Numbered from the stretch's first letter, positions 1-8,292 are shown. The stretch: 64,000 nt of DNA from Pseudorhizobium endolithicum (GCF_902153245.2 NZ_CABFWF030000013.1:307438-371437), one strand, 5' to 3'. Notes: generated by a model not told the origin, from the sequence alone. A program made the numbers and translations.

Positions 1-1
1 G

Positions 2-573
<572 letters not shown>

Positions 574-574
<1 letters not shown>

Positions 575-1029
575 TGAGCCCGCAGGCCTATCATGTCGAC
601 GTGCGGAGACTTGACGCATTTTCCGCGCTCGATCTGCACGCGATGCTGAAGCTGCGGGTCGACGTCTTTGTGGTCGAACAGAACTGCGCCTACCCGGAAC
701 TGGACGATCACGACCTTGAGGCACTGCATCTGCGGCTTCTCGACGAGGACCAGGTCATCGCTTGTGCCCGCTTCTGGCAGCCGCCGGATGCACCTCCGAG
801 GATCGGGCGCGTGGCCGTTTCGCAGGCCCATCGCGGACAGCGGCTGGGAGAGGCCCTCATGCGGGAGGCCATCTCGGCCTGCCAGGATCGGTTCCCGCGT
901 CAGCCCATCGCCATTTCTGCGCAAAGTCATCTCCAAGGCTTTTATGGTTCGCTGGGATTTGAGAAGGTTTCGGAGGAATACGTCGAGGACGGGATCTCTC
1001 ACGTAGATATGCTGAGGGCTGCAATGTGA
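574..1029 (+). CDS. GNAT family N-acetyltransferase (ElaA-like)
   Basis: A 151-residue single-domain GNAT acetyltransferase using acetyl-CoA; the substrate is unknown. The acetyl-CoA pyrophosphate loop (motif A) is seen as VAVSQAHRGQRLGEALM, about residues 86-102, and a C-terminal FYGSLGFEKV segment matches motif B of the family. The N-terminal half, with KLRVDVFVVEQNCAYPE, resembles ElaA-type proteins. ATG at 574 was chosen because it overlaps the frmA stop (TGATG); a TTG one codon earlier is possible. It sits between the two enzymes of glutathione-dependent formaldehyde oxidation and is probably co-translated with them. A role in formaldehyde or glutathione metabolism is only an inference from position. 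Confidence 0.85.
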
Positions 1030-1490
1030 TCTACGTCGATGCCGATGCCTGTCCGGTCAAGCCGGAAATCCTCAGGGTTGCCGAGCGGCATGGCCTGGAG
1101 GTGACATTCGTCGCTAATTCGGGTCTGCGTCCTTCGCGGGATCCGATGGTGAAGAACGTCATCGTTTCCGGCGCCTTCGACGCGGCCGACGACTGGATCG
1201 CCGAGCACGCCGGGCCGGGTGACGTGGTTGTCACGGCGGACGTGCCGCTCGCCGGCCGCTGTGTCGCCAACAGCGCCCTGGTGACCGGACCGACCGGCCG
1301 CGTCTTCGACGAGACGAACATCGGCGTCGCGACTGCCATGCGCAACCTCGGTCAGCACCTGCGTGAGACCGGCGAGAGCAAGGGCTACAACGCAGCCTTC
1401 AGCCCCCGCGACCGATCGCAGTTTCTCGAGACGCTGGACCGCCTCTGCCGCCGCGCCAAGAACGCAATGATTCCAGGAGACAAATCATGA
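1026..1490 (+). CDS. YaiI/YqxD (UPF0178, DUF188) family protein
   Basis: A 154-residue protein of the widespread but poorly understood DUF188 family, predicted to have a PIN-like nuclease fold. The family signature DADACPVK is at residues 4-11, followed by the FVANSGLRPSRD region and the acidic VVTADVPLAGRCVANSA segment that resembles PIN-type metal sites. The GTG start at 1026 overlaps the preceding stop (GTGA), and the stop overlaps the fghA start (ATGA), so translation is likely coupled on both sides. The length is normal for the family. No biochemical role can be stated; the operon position suggests expression together with formaldehyde detoxification. Confidence 0.88.
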   Translation: MIYVDADACPVKPEILRVAERHGLEVTFVANSGLRPSRDPMVKNVIVSGAFDAADDWIAEHAGPGDVVVTADVPLAGRCVANSALVTGPTGRVFDETNIGVATAMRNLGQHLRETGESKGYNAAFSPRDRSQFLETLDRLCRRAKNAMIPGDKS

Positions 1491-2320
1491 AAGTCATCTC
1501 ACAGAACACCGCCTTCGGCGGCATGCAAGGCGTCTTCGCGCACGAGTCGAGCGCCTGCAACTGCGAAATGACGTTTGCCGTCTTCGTTCCGCCGCAGGCG
1601 ATCAGCGAGCCCCGCCCCGTTCTGTGGTACCTTTCCGGCCTCACCTGCACCCATGCGAACGTGATGGAGAAGGGCGAATATCGCCGCATGGCGGCGGAAC
1701 TCGGCCTCATCATCGTCTGCCCGGACACCAGTCCGCGTGGCAACGACGTAGCCGATGAGCTTACCAACTGGCAGATGGGCAAGGGCGCCGGCTTCTACCT
1801 CGACGCCACGGAGATGCCGTGGTCCGAGCATTACCGGATGTACACCTACATCACGGAAGAACTGCCTGCCCTGGTCAGCCAGCACTTCCGCATGGACATG
1901 AGCCGCCAAGGCATATTCGGCCATTCGATGGGCGGCCATGGCGCCATGACCATAGCACTGAAGCACCCAGACCGCTTCAAGAGCTGTTCAGCCTTCGCTC
2001 CTATCGTTCAGCCTTCGACCGCCGACTGGTCTGTGCCTGCCTTCGAGAAGTATCTTGGGCCGGATCGTTCCACCTGGCGACGCTACGACGCCTGCGCGCT
2101 TGTCGAGGACGGCGCACGCTTTCCCGAGTTCCTGATCGACCAGGGGAAGGCGGACAGCTTCCTCGACAACGGGTTGCGCCCCTGGCTCTTCGAGGAGGCC
2201 ATCAACGGAACCGGGATCGGGCTGACGCTTCGGATGCACGAGCGCTACGATCATTCCTACTACTTCATCTCGACCTTCATGGACGATCACTTGAAGTGGC
2301 ATGCGGAGCGGCTTCGCTAG
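1487..2320 (+). CDS. fghA: S-formylglutathione hydrolase
   Basis: Hydrolyses S-formylglutathione to formate and glutathione, completing the glutathione-dependent formaldehyde pathway begun by FrmA at the left edge. It is an alpha/beta-hydrolase of the esterase D family, 277 residues, normal length. The nucleophile elbow GHSMGG places the catalytic serine at residue 147; the likely acid is Asp223 (QGKADSF) and the histidine is His256 (YDHSYYF). The oxyanion-side motif LSGLTCTHAN near residue 50 is characteristic of this family. It starts in an ATGA overlap with the DUF188 gene. It is the last gene of the coupled block; 142 bases containing a riboswitch separate it from sugE. Confidence 0.96.
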   Translation: MKVISQNTAFGGMQGVFAHESSACNCEMTFAVFVPPQAISEPRPVLWYLSGLTCTHANVMEKGEYRRMAAELGLIIVCPDTSPRGNDVADELTNWQMGKGAGFYLDATEMPWSEHYRMYTYITEELPALVSQHFRMDMSRQGIFGHSMGGHGAMTIALKHPDRFKSCSAFAPIVQPSTADWSVPAFEKYLGPDRSTWRRYDACALVEDGARFPEFLIDQGKADSFLDNGLRPWLFEEAINGTGIGLTLRMHERYDHSYYFISTFMDDHLKWHAERLR

Positions 2321-2389
2321 CCTTTCGGGCAGGGCTCCCATGTCTTCGCGGGACTTGCCCCGGAGGACAATCATTGCCATATGCAACCT

Positions 2390-2456
2390 CGGCAGACGGC
2401 TGCCGCCGGCTCGGCCGGCAACGATCGCGGGGACGGCCTCGCTCCTTGAAACGGAG
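2390..2456 (+). promoter_or_regulatory. guanidine-II (mini-ykkC) riboswitch upstream of sugE
   Basis: Two short hairpins, each with the loop ACGG, stand in front of the guanidinium exporter gene. P1 is CGGCAG-ACGG-CTGCCG at 2390-2405, a perfect 6-bp stem. P2 is GCGGGG-ACGG-CCTCGC at 2427-2442, six pairs including one G-U. The linker is 21 bases. Paired hairpins with ACGR loops are the defining feature of guanidine-II riboswitches, and SugE/Gdx exporters are their best-known targets. The Shine-Dalgarno GGAG at 2453-2456 can pair with CTCC at 2442-2445, which shares a base with P2; guanidine-stabilised P2 could therefore free the ribosome site (inference). A weak promoter-like pair, TTGCCC at 2355 and CATATG at 2378, would start transcription about at P1. 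Confidence 0.9.
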
Positions 2457-2462
2457 TAGGCA

Positions 2463-2777
2463 ATGGCCTGGCTTCTTCTTACACTCGCGGGACTCTTTGA
2501 AATCGGCTGGGCGATCGGCCTGAAATACACCGGCGGTTTCAGCCGCCCTCTCGCCACCGTCCTGACAGTATCCGCGATGGTGATTTCCATGGTCCTCCTG
2601 GGACTCGCGGTTCGCTCCCTGCCCGTGGGCACGGCCTATGCCGTCTGGACGGGAATCGGTACGGTCGGTACCGTCATTCTCAGCATATTCCTGTTCTCCG
2701 AACCCGCGACCGCACTTCGCCTCGGCTGCATCGCAATGATCATTGCCGGGATAGCAGGACTGAAGTTCGCAGCCTGA
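2463..2777 (+). CDS. sugE: guanidinium exporter of the SMR family (SugE/Gdx)
   Basis: A 104-residue, four-helix small multidrug resistance protein that works as a dual-topology dimer, exporting guanidinium ion in exchange for protons across the inner membrane. The essential glutamate is Glu13 (GLFEIGWAIGLKY), and the segment SLPVGTAYAVWTGIG is characteristic of the Gdx/SugE branch rather than of the EmrE drug exporters. The start is the ATG at 2463, with GGAG six bases upstream. The guanidine-II riboswitch in its leader independently supports guanidinium as substrate. The gene converges with the next minus-strand gene with only nine bases between them. Confidence 0.95.
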   Translation: MAWLLLTLAGLFEIGWAIGLKYTGGFSRPLATVLTVSAMVISMVLLGLAVRSLPVGTAYAVWTGIGTVGTVILSIFLFSEPATALRLGCIAMIIAGIAGLKFAA

Positions 2778-2786
2778 TTCACATCG

Positions 2787-3281
2787 TCAGCGAACGGCAA
2801 TAAGGGCTGTCGCGAAGGCGGTCGAAGGCTCGAGCTCGAGCTTGAACTCGCGGCCGATCCGGGCCGCGATCCGCTCAGCGAGCAGGCCGTCGACCGCCTC
2901 CTTGCGTATGGCGTGAGCCGAAACATCGAAGGTTCCTTGCGCAATCACATCTCCGTTTGCGACCGCGATTGCCTCAACGGTCACGGTTGCCGAGCGTCGG
3001 ACCCCGACGATGGTGGGGATGAAATCAACTGCTTCTATACGCACGGCCAGAACGGCCCGCGGCAGAGGGGTCGTCCGGACCGTCGAAAGAATCGCTTCGT
3101 TGACCAGCCTGTCCGTTTTCGCCACCAAAGGATGCGGGACGTCACCCCAGGCGGCAACAAAGGCCGCACGTACGTCGTAGAGCAGGCTCTCCCGCTCCTT
3201 CCCGTTCCTGTCGAGGCGAAAGGACATCAGCGCCAAGGCTGCGGCTACGATCAGGAGGCAATAGGGAGCGGAACGGCGCAT
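2787..3281 (-). CDS. hypothetical exported or membrane-anchored protein
   Basis: I do not recognise a named family. The 164-residue product begins with a short basic segment and a hydrophobic stretch (residues 7-20, YCLLIVAAALALMS), which could be an uncleaved signal anchor; there is no lipobox cysteine. The rest is soluble and predicted mixed alpha/beta, with a repeated pattern of valine-rich strands around residues 75-125. The ATG at 3281 is the only good start. It ends nine bases from the convergent sugE and starts 53 bases downstream of the ATP12 stop, so it may be the last gene of the minus-strand group that includes ATP12, the HAD phosphatase and the pseudouridine synthase. Confidence 0.7.
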   Translation of the reverse strand: MRRSAPYCLLIVAAALALMSFRLDRNGKERESLLYDVRAAFVAAWGDVPHPLVAKTDRLVNEAILSTVRTTPLPRAVLAVRIEAVDFIPTIVGVRRSATVTVEAIAVANGDVIAQGTFDVSAHAIRKEAVDGLLAERIAARIGREFKLELEPSTAFATALIAVR

Positions 3282-3334
3282 GGGAGATCCGGTTTGGGTA
3301 TCCCGGATCCTGCCCTGACTGCGTTAGCGGAGGA

Positions 3335-4120
3335 TTAAGAGGGCGCCCGCAGGCTCAGGAAGGCGGACGTCGCCGCCCTGAATTCCCCTTGTCTCTGGCT
3401 GCGGCGCGCCTGCGCCTCGGCGTCCGTACCCCAATGTTCATTGGTCCAGTCCTCGTCCAGATGGGCGAGCGCCCAGGCATCGTCCGGCGCGAGCCGCGCC
3501 TCCGCGACGGCGAGGGCCAGGATGGCCGACCCCGTTAGCGTCGTCACCGTGTGGAGACAGGCCAATTCGATCGGCGTATCGTATTTCTTCAACGTCACGG
3601 CAAAGGCGGCGGTGGCTTCCCGCGGCTGCTCCTGCGGCATAATTCCTTCGACCAGAATGAAGCGTGCGCCGAGATCGCTCGCCGCCCAGTCGATGATCGG
3701 ATCCCACTTGTCAGCCTGCCGGGCCACCAGTTCTTCCGGGCTTTCCGCCCTATAGCAAAGGAGGTCGCTGGCCGAGAACCTCAGAATATCCTCAAAGACT
3801 GCCTGCGGATCGGCCGCCACGCCGTCGATGGCGGTGTTGACGAGCTTGGTGACGGGCATGGTGGCCGGATCCACCTCCTCACCCTGCGCCGCCCATTCGA
3901 CGCGTATCAACTCCGCCAGAGCCGCCGTCGGCGCGACGAGCGGGTTCTTCGCAGGAGTTCTGACCGGGCGCCCGTCCAGAAGAATCGCAAACCCACCCTC
4001 TTCCTGGGAAACGGAGACGTCGGAATAGAAGCGCTTCGGCAGCGGGCGCTTCATCTGGATCTGTGCTCGTCGTGTCGGGTCCGGATGACTTACGTCCGGA
4101 ATGTCGAAGATCTCACGCAT
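3335..4120 (-). CDS. ATP12 family F1-ATPase assembly chaperone
   Basis: A 261-residue ATP12 family protein. In mitochondria ATP12 binds the F1 alpha subunit and helps assemble F1-ATPase; alphaproteobacterial homologues are presumed to do the same. The family pattern is clear: an N-terminal beta domain with KRFYSDVSV and ILLDGRPVRTPAKNPL, then TMPVTKLVNTAIDGV, SASDLLCYRAESPEELV, and a C-terminal helix with LAHLDEDWTNEHWG. I chose ATG at 4120, with GAGG seven bases upstream; a TTG two codons earlier is less likely. It follows the HAD phosphatase stop by eight bases and is probably in one transcript with it. Confidence 0.9.
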   Translation of the reverse strand: MREIFDIPDVSHPDPTRRAQIQMKRPLPKRFYSDVSVSQEEGGFAILLDGRPVRTPAKNPLVAPTAALAELIRVEWAAQGEEVDPATMPVTKLVNTAIDGVAADPQAVFEDILRFSASDLLCYRAESPEELVARQADKWDPIIDWAASDLGARFILVEGIMPQEQPREATAAFAVTLKKYDTPIELACLHTVTTLTGSAILALAVAEARLAPDDAWALAHLDEDWTNEHWGTDAEAQARRSQRQGEFRAATSAFLSLRAPS

Positions 4121-4128
4121 GGACAACC

Positions 4129-4782
4129 TCAGCCGATATGGGCAAGCAACTCGCCCGGATGGTCAACGACCGCATCCGCTCCGGCGTTCCACAACTGGTC
4201 CACCGACGCATAGCCCCAGGACACGCCGACCGCCTTCGCGCCTGCCGCCTTGGCCATCTGCATATCGTAGATCGCATCCCCGATGACAACCGTGTCCGCA
4301 GGTACCATGCCGGTCTCGTCGCAACACTCCGTCACCATGGCGGGATGCGGCTTCGAGGGGCAATCGTCGGCCGTCCGCGACACGACGAAAAACCGACGGT
4401 AGCCGTGCGTGTCGAGGATCAGGTCGAGCCCCCGCCGAGATTTCCCCGTGACGGCGCCGATCAGCAGATCCTTGCGAGGGCCGATCTCGCCGATCAAGTC
4501 ACCGATGCCGGGAAAAAGGAGCTCGCGGAAGTCGAGGTCGCGGCGGACAGTCGTGAACAGGGACTTGTAGTAGGCCATCATCGCGACATCTTCCTCGTCG
4601 GCATGGGGCTTGCCCTGCATGCGGGCAATGGCGATGTCGAGGGTCAGGCCGATGATCGCCCTGGTCTGCTCAGGCCGCGGCTCCGGCTTCCGGAAGTGAA
4701 GGAAGGTACGGCGCATCGTTTCGTGGATCAGAGAGGCGCTGTCGACGAGCGTGCCGTCGCAATCGAAGAGCACGAGTTTCAT
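4129..4782 (-). CDS. HAD superfamily hydrolase, phosphoglycolate-phosphatase-like
   Basis: A 217-residue soluble phosphatase of HAD subfamily IA. The four HAD motifs are present: FDCDGTLVDSA (nucleophile Asp7 and acid/base Asp9), GAVTGKS for motif II, SKPHPAMV for motif III lysine, and GDAIYDMQMAKAAG for the metal-binding acidic motif IV. The helical cap lies between about residues 15 and 85. The substrate cannot be assigned, though the closest named relatives are phosphoglycolate phosphatases. The start overlaps the stop of the upstream pseudouridine synthase gene (ATGA), so the two are translationally coupled. Confidence 0.9.
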   Translation of the reverse strand: MKLVLFDCDGTLVDSASLIHETMRRTFLHFRKPEPRPEQTRAIIGLTLDIAIARMQGKPHADEEDVAMMAYYKSLFTTVRRDLDFRELLFPGIGDLIGEIGPRKDLLIGAVTGKSRRGLDLILDTHGYRRFFVVSRTADDCPSKPHPAMVTECCDETGMVPADTVVIGDAIYDMQMAKAAGAKAVGVSWGYASVDQLWNAGADAVVDHPGELLAHIG

Positions 4783-5771
4783 TGTTCACCGTTCTGATCG
4801 GCTGCAGCCTGGTCAAAGCCCAGCAGGTTCCAGCTTTGCATCATATGCGGCGGCAGAGGCGCCGTTACCTTGAGGCGGCCGCCGGACGGATGTGGGATGT
4901 CGATGTGGCGGGCGTGAAGGTGCAACCGCTTCTGGACGCCTCCCGGAAAATCCCAGTTCGGATCATCGATAAAATATTTCGGATCGCCGATGATCGGATG
5001 ACCGATATGAAGCGCGTGAACGCGCAACTGATGGGTGCGGCCCGTATAGGGCTCCATCTCCAGCCAGGCCAGTCGCTGCGCGGCGGCTTCGACCACACGG
5101 TAATAGGAGACGGCGTGGTCCGCGCCCTCCTCGCCATGCCTGGCGACGCGCATGCGGTCGCCATCGGGTGTTTGCTCCTTTACCAGCCAGGTCGAAATCT
5201 TGTCCTCGCGTTTGCGCGGCACTCCCTTTACCAGGGCCCAGTAAGTCTTCTTGGTATCGCGTTCGCGGAAAGCGGCCGTGAGTTTCTGAGCGGCGCCGCG
5301 CGTCCTTGCGATGACGAGAACGCCGGAGGTGTCCCGGTCGAGCCGATGCACGAGCCGTGGCTTCTCGCCCTTCTGGTTCGTCCAGGCGTCGAGCATCTGG
5401 TCGATGTGACGGGTAACGCCCGAACCGCCCTGCACGGCCAGTCCGGCCGGCTTGTTCAACACGAAGACCTTGTCGTCCTCGTGCAGCAGCATGCGTGAGA
5501 GGAGTTCGGCGTCGCCCGAATGCTTGAGGTCCTTGGAGGCGATCGGACCGCTCTTCCTGGCATCCACATCCAGCGGCGGCACCCTGACCGTCTGGCCCGG
5601 CTGGATCCGCGTATCCGACTTCACCCGGCCGCCGTCGACCCGCACCTGTCCGGATCGCAGGAGCTTCTGCAACGCACCGAAGCCGAGCCCGGGATAATGA
5701 ACCTTGAACCAGCGGTCGAGGCGCATGCCCGCTTCGTCCGCCTCAACGCGGATGTGCTCGATGCCTGCCAT
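4779..5771 (-). CDS. RluC/RluD-family rRNA pseudouridine synthase
   Basis: Isomerises specific uridines in structured RNA, most likely 23S rRNA, to pseudouridine. The 330-residue protein has an N-terminal S4 RNA-binding domain (about residues 14-70, RLDRWFKVHYPG onward) and a C-terminal catalytic domain. The signature HRLDRDTSG gives catalytic Asp145; LNKPAGLAVQGG and GRTHQLRVH are further family motifs. I start at ATG 5771 (MAGIEHIRVE): the open frame continues upstream, but that stretch overlaps crcB and looks like antisense of it. The name RluC is likely but RluD-type specificity cannot be excluded. It is coupled to the HAD gene downstream. Confidence 0.92.
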   Translation of the reverse strand: MAGIEHIRVEADEAGMRLDRWFKVHYPGLGFGALQKLLRSGQVRVDGGRVKSDTRIQPGQTVRVPPLDVDARKSGPIASKDLKHSGDAELLSRMLLHEDDKVFVLNKPAGLAVQGGSGVTRHIDQMLDAWTNQKGEKPRLVHRLDRDTSGVLVIARTRGAAQKLTAAFRERDTKKTYWALVKGVPRKREDKISTWLVKEQTPDGDRMRVARHGEEGADHAVSYYRVVEAAAQRLAWLEMEPYTGRTHQLRVHALHIGHPIIGDPKYFIDDPNWDFPGGVQKRLHLHARHIDIPHPSGGRLKVTAPLPPHMMQSWNLLGFDQAAADQNGEQ

Positions 5772-5814
5772 GGGGATCTTTCTTCTGATGCCGTTTGGTG
5801 CCGTTCGGGCGTCT

Positions 5815-6192
5815 TTAGAACATCGACCGGCCGAGCGCCAGTCCGCCGAGGACGGCAGCAAGGGAGAGGCAGACGCTGGCCAGCACGTAAGTCCCGGCAG
5901 CGGCGAGCGCGCCCCGCTCGAAAAGCGCGAGCGCGTCCAGCGAGAATGCCGAAAAAGTGGTGAAGCCACCGAGGAAGCCGGTCATCAGGAAAAGCCGCAT
6001 CTCCACGGATGCGTCGAGCCGCCGCGCGATCAGTTCCGCAAGCAGGCCGATGACGAACGACCCCGCCACGTTGACGACCAACGTGCCCCAAGGGAAGGCC
6101 GGCCCGAGGATGCGCAGGCTCCAGTGCCCGACAACATGGCGGCAGACCGAGCCTATGGCGCCGCCGAGGGCAACGAGGAGCACATGAAGCAT
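5815..6192 (-). CDS. crcB: CrcB/Fluc fluoride channel
   Basis: A four-helix inner-membrane protein of 125 residues that forms a dual-topology dimer exporting fluoride. Family motifs are GGAIGSVCRH near the N-terminus, GTLVVNVAGSF in helix 2 and GFLGGFTTFSAFS in helix 3, the latter with the phenylalanines that line the fluoride path and the central sodium-site region. ATG 6192 is preferred over the TTG at 6198. It ends 43 bases before the pseudouridine synthase start and probably shares its transcript. I looked for a fluoride riboswitch in the 120 bases upstream and saw none. Confidence 0.93.
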   Translation of the reverse strand: MLHVLLVALGGAIGSVCRHVVGHWSLRILGPAFPWGTLVVNVAGSFVIGLLAELIARRLDASVEMRLFLMTGFLGGFTTFSAFSLDALALFERGALAAAGTYVLASVCLSLAAVLGGLALGRSMF

Positions 6193-6312
6193 GTTCAACA
6201 GTCCGATCCCGGCGCACGAAAATGAACAATGGGTAAAATGCCGAGTGATTTCTTAACAGGGAACCAAGCGGGACCGAACTAGGGTTTATGCTGGAGCAGT
6301 GGATAAACTCGC

Positions 6313-6585
6313 ATGACCCTGGTTGTTTCAGTTTCGGCCAACACGGCGGCTTACGCAGCGGATGCGTTGAAGCCGGCGCGCCGGCTGTCGGCCAAGGACG
6401 AGGCCCAGGATATGCGCATCACCGCCGACCGGAACATGCAGCGCGATCGGACCGGTCATCCTACCGTGGAGCAGCTGATACCCGCCTCGGCCGTCGATTT
6501 CGATCTGCTTGCGCCCGAATACCGGCTGCACCAGCAGGCCACGCTTGCTCAGGTTCAGGCGGCCTATCGTAGCCTCGAAGATTGA
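6313..6585 (+). CDS. hypothetical small protein
   Basis: A 90-residue product that I do not recognise. It is hydrophilic, with a C-terminal stretch predicted helical (EYRLHQQATLAQVQAAYRSLED). The first residues (MTLVVSVSANTAAYAADA) are mildly hydrophobic but without a basic n-region, so a signal peptide is doubtful. The ATG at 6313 lacks a good ribosome site at the usual distance (GGAG is 16 bases away), which lowers confidence. The gene is transcribed away from crcB and ends before a strong bidirectional hairpin. Third-position GC bias fits a coding frame here, and the competing frame from 6288 reads as low-complexity. Confidence 0.5.
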   Translation: MTLVVSVSANTAAYAADALKPARRLSAKDEAQDMRITADRNMQRDRTGHPTVEQLIPASAVDFDLLAPEYRLHQQATLAQVQAAYRSLED

Positions 6586-6637
6586 GGCATCCCAAGACAT
6601 CACCGCATACTTCGCATGGCCGTCGGCCGGAAAAGGC

Positions 6638-6668
6638 AATACCGCCGTCTCGTGGAGACGGCGGTATT
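6638..6668. terminator. perfect 14-bp hairpin between convergent genes
   Basis: A stem of 14 perfect pairs (6638-6651 with 6655-6668) and a three-base GTG loop sits between the + hypothetical gene ending at 6585 and the - copper gene ending at 6704. The 5' end of the stem is AT-rich on both outer flanks (AATACC/GGTATT), giving a short T-run in either direction, so it probably terminates both transcripts. Confidence 0.85.
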
Positions 6669-6703
6669 GTGGGGCCCGGCAAGCCGGGAGGAGCGGCGGC
6701 GAA

Positions 6704-7651
6704 TCAGTTGTGCTGATGCGCCTTGGGGGCTGCCCCCCTCACCGGAAGCTTGATGTCGACGCTGCCCGCCTTCTCGAAGGTCAATGTGACCGCAACGGTG
6801 TCGCCCTCCTTGAACGGCGTCTTCACCTGCATGAACATCATGTGGAGTCCGCCCGGCTTCAGCTCGACCGTTTCACCGGCAGGCACGTCGATGCCGTTGT
6901 TGAGCTTGCGCATCTTCATGACCTCGCCCTCCATCGCCATCTCGTGCAATTCGACGGTCTCGGCGGCTGCGGAGGTCGCGGAAACGAGGCGGTCGGCGCC
7001 ACCGGTATTGCGGATGGTCACGAAGCCGCCGCCGACGGGCTGTCCCGGCAGCATTGCGCGGGTATAGGCATCCTGCAGCTCGATGTCTCCGACCTTGACG
7101 GAGGCCGGCGCCGCCATGTGGGCATGCCCCTGTTTTTCAACGACCTTGACCACCGGCGCCGGGCTCTTCAGGTCATGCGCATCCTCACCGGGAGCCGCAA
7201 TCTCGGTCCATGTCACGCTGGCATCACCGCCGCAAAGCTGCGTGGTTGGGAAAGCCAGTTCGGTGCCGGGAGCAACGCCGGAGATTTTCCCGCGGACGAC
7301 AAAGACATCATAGTATTCGTCAGGCAATTCGCCGCCCTTCCAGCGAATTTCGGCAGGCCCGGCGCTTACCTTGGTGCCGTGATTGTCGTAGGTCTTCTGG
7401 TATTCGCCCTGGATGACCTCCAGTTCCCAGCCGGGCTTTGGCTGCGGCTTGGCGAAGACAAACCCTTCCGGCAGCTCCATGCGGACTTCGTTCGTCGCCT
7501 TCCCGTCGCAGCCGTGGGGTACCTGCAACTGCATCACGGCATAACCTTCTGCGGTGACGCTGGCATTGGTGAAGGTGGCATGGGCATTGGCGGTTCCTGC
7601 GGCGGCGAGAACAGCGAGGGCCGACAGCTTGATGGTCTTGAGATTGGTCAT
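6704..7651 (-). CDS. periplasmic copper protein: YcnI (DUF1775) - PCuAC fusion
   Basis: A 315-residue exported protein joining two copper-binding domains. Residues 1-23 are a signal peptide ending ANA; cleavage would leave His24 as the mature N-terminus, which in YcnI proteins is a copper ligand. The DUF1775 domain covers about residues 24-165. The C-terminal PCuAC domain (about 195-310) shows the H-x(n)-M...H-x-M pattern as LHEMAMEGEVMKM and GGLHMMFM. PCuAC proteins deliver Cu(I) to the CuA site of cytochrome oxidase. A His-rich linker (KQGHAHMAA) joins them. I started at ATG 7651, where the signal peptide begins, not at the longer frame. It is read after a small His/Cys-rich exported protein with a 78-base gap. 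Confidence 0.9.
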   Translation of the reverse strand: MTNLKTIKLSALAVLAAAGTANAHATFTNASVTAEGYAVMQLQVPHGCDGKATNEVRMELPEGFVFAKPQPKPGWELEVIQGEYQKTYDNHGTKVSAGPAEIRWKGGELPDEYYDVFVVRGKISGVAPGTELAFPTTQLCGGDASVTWTEIAAPGEDAHDLKSPAPVVKVVEKQGHAHMAAPASVKVGDIELQDAYTRAMLPGQPVGGGFVTIRNTGGADRLVSATSAAAETVELHEMAMEGEVMKMRKLNNGIDVPAGETVELKPGGLHMMFMQVKTPFKEGDTVAVTLTFEKAGSVDIKLPVRGAAPKAHQHN

Positions 7652-7729
7652 GGTCTTGTATCCCCTGCCGGCTGCGGCGCTCCTGGCCGCGGATTCCGGA
7701 CGTGTTGATCTGATGAGAGGTGGACGCAA

Positions 7730-8101
7730 TCAGATCGGCAGGGGTGGTGCCCGTGAACTCGGTCGCGCGAGGGCCGTGAAGCCGACGCGCAGCGACTCGA
7801 CACGCAAAGGATTGAGGAGGAAGGCCTGTTGCAGCGGTACGCCCAGGCCTTCCGCCGGCGGCGGGAGGATGATCGAGGCCGCCAGAAGGCAGGCTTCGCA
7901 GGTCAGGCGGAGACCCTCGTCCCGATGGGGATCGTGCGCCCCCCGCTCACCGTGATCGGCGCAGATATCCGCGAAGCTTCCATCGGGAAGCCTGTAGGCC
8001 TCGCTGAAGGCCTCGCCGGGCAGCATTGCCTGAACCGGCCGGTGGGCGAACCCCAGAGACAGGAACAGCATCGCGCAGAAGATGCGCAGCGCGTTCGTCA
8101 T
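7730..8101 (-). CDS. small exported His/Cys-containing protein, DUF2946-like
   Basis: A 123-residue product with a signal peptide (MTNALRIFCAMLFLSLGFAHRPVQA). The mature part has ICADHGERGAHDPHRDEG followed by LTCEACLLAASIILPPP, so three histidines and three cysteines lie within about 35 residues, consistent with metal binding. The pattern resembles DUF2946 proteins often found beside copper genes; I rate that family call as moderate. The C-terminus is rich in arginine and proline. ATG 8101 gives the cleanest signal peptide; ATG 8122 is an alternative adding seven residues. It lies upstream of the YcnI-PCuAC fusion in the same direction, so a shared copper role is likely but inferred. Confidence 0.7.
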   Translation of the reverse strand: MTNALRIFCAMLFLSLGFAHRPVQAMLPGEAFSEAYRLPDGSFADICADHGERGAHDPHRDEGLRLTCEACLLAASIILPPPAEGLGVPLQQAFLLNPLRVESLRVGFTALARPSSRAPPLPI

Positions 8102-8255
8102 TGTCCGGTTCGGAAAGACCATTGTCCCGCTCGTCGAGGCTCGGTGCCACTTAACTCACAGCTAGACAAAGAGCAAATCGTTCCGCCCGTTTCTTTGCGC
8201 CGCATCAATCTCGCAGGTATGGAACGAAAAACTTTGCAGGTGCACCACTAGACCC

Positions 8256-8283
8256 TTGCCAAGGACCCGACCTCCCGGATAAT
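8256..8283 (+). promoter_or_regulatory. sigma-70 type promoter of the glycine cleavage operon
   Basis: TTGCCA at 8256-8261 and GATAAT at 8278-8283 are separated by 16 bases and match the housekeeping consensus in 5 of 6 and 5 of 6 positions. Transcription would begin near 8290, a few bases before the first glycine aptamer, which is the expected arrangement. The 150 bases between this promoter and the divergent copper gene show nothing else I can name. Confidence 0.7.
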
Positions 8284-8292
8284 GGGCGGCAC

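Noticed and set aside
6193-6312. Possible fluoride riboswitch upstream of crcB
   Set aside because: The conserved fluoride aptamer core was not seen on the minus strand.
6288-6572. Alternative + frame overlapping the 90-residue gene
   Set aside because: Gly/Arg-rich out-of-frame translation with poor codon pattern.
8237-8249. GGTGCACC palindrome as an NtrC site
   Set aside because: Lacks the spaced TGCACC-N5-GGTGCA structure, and is next to the glycine operon promoter.
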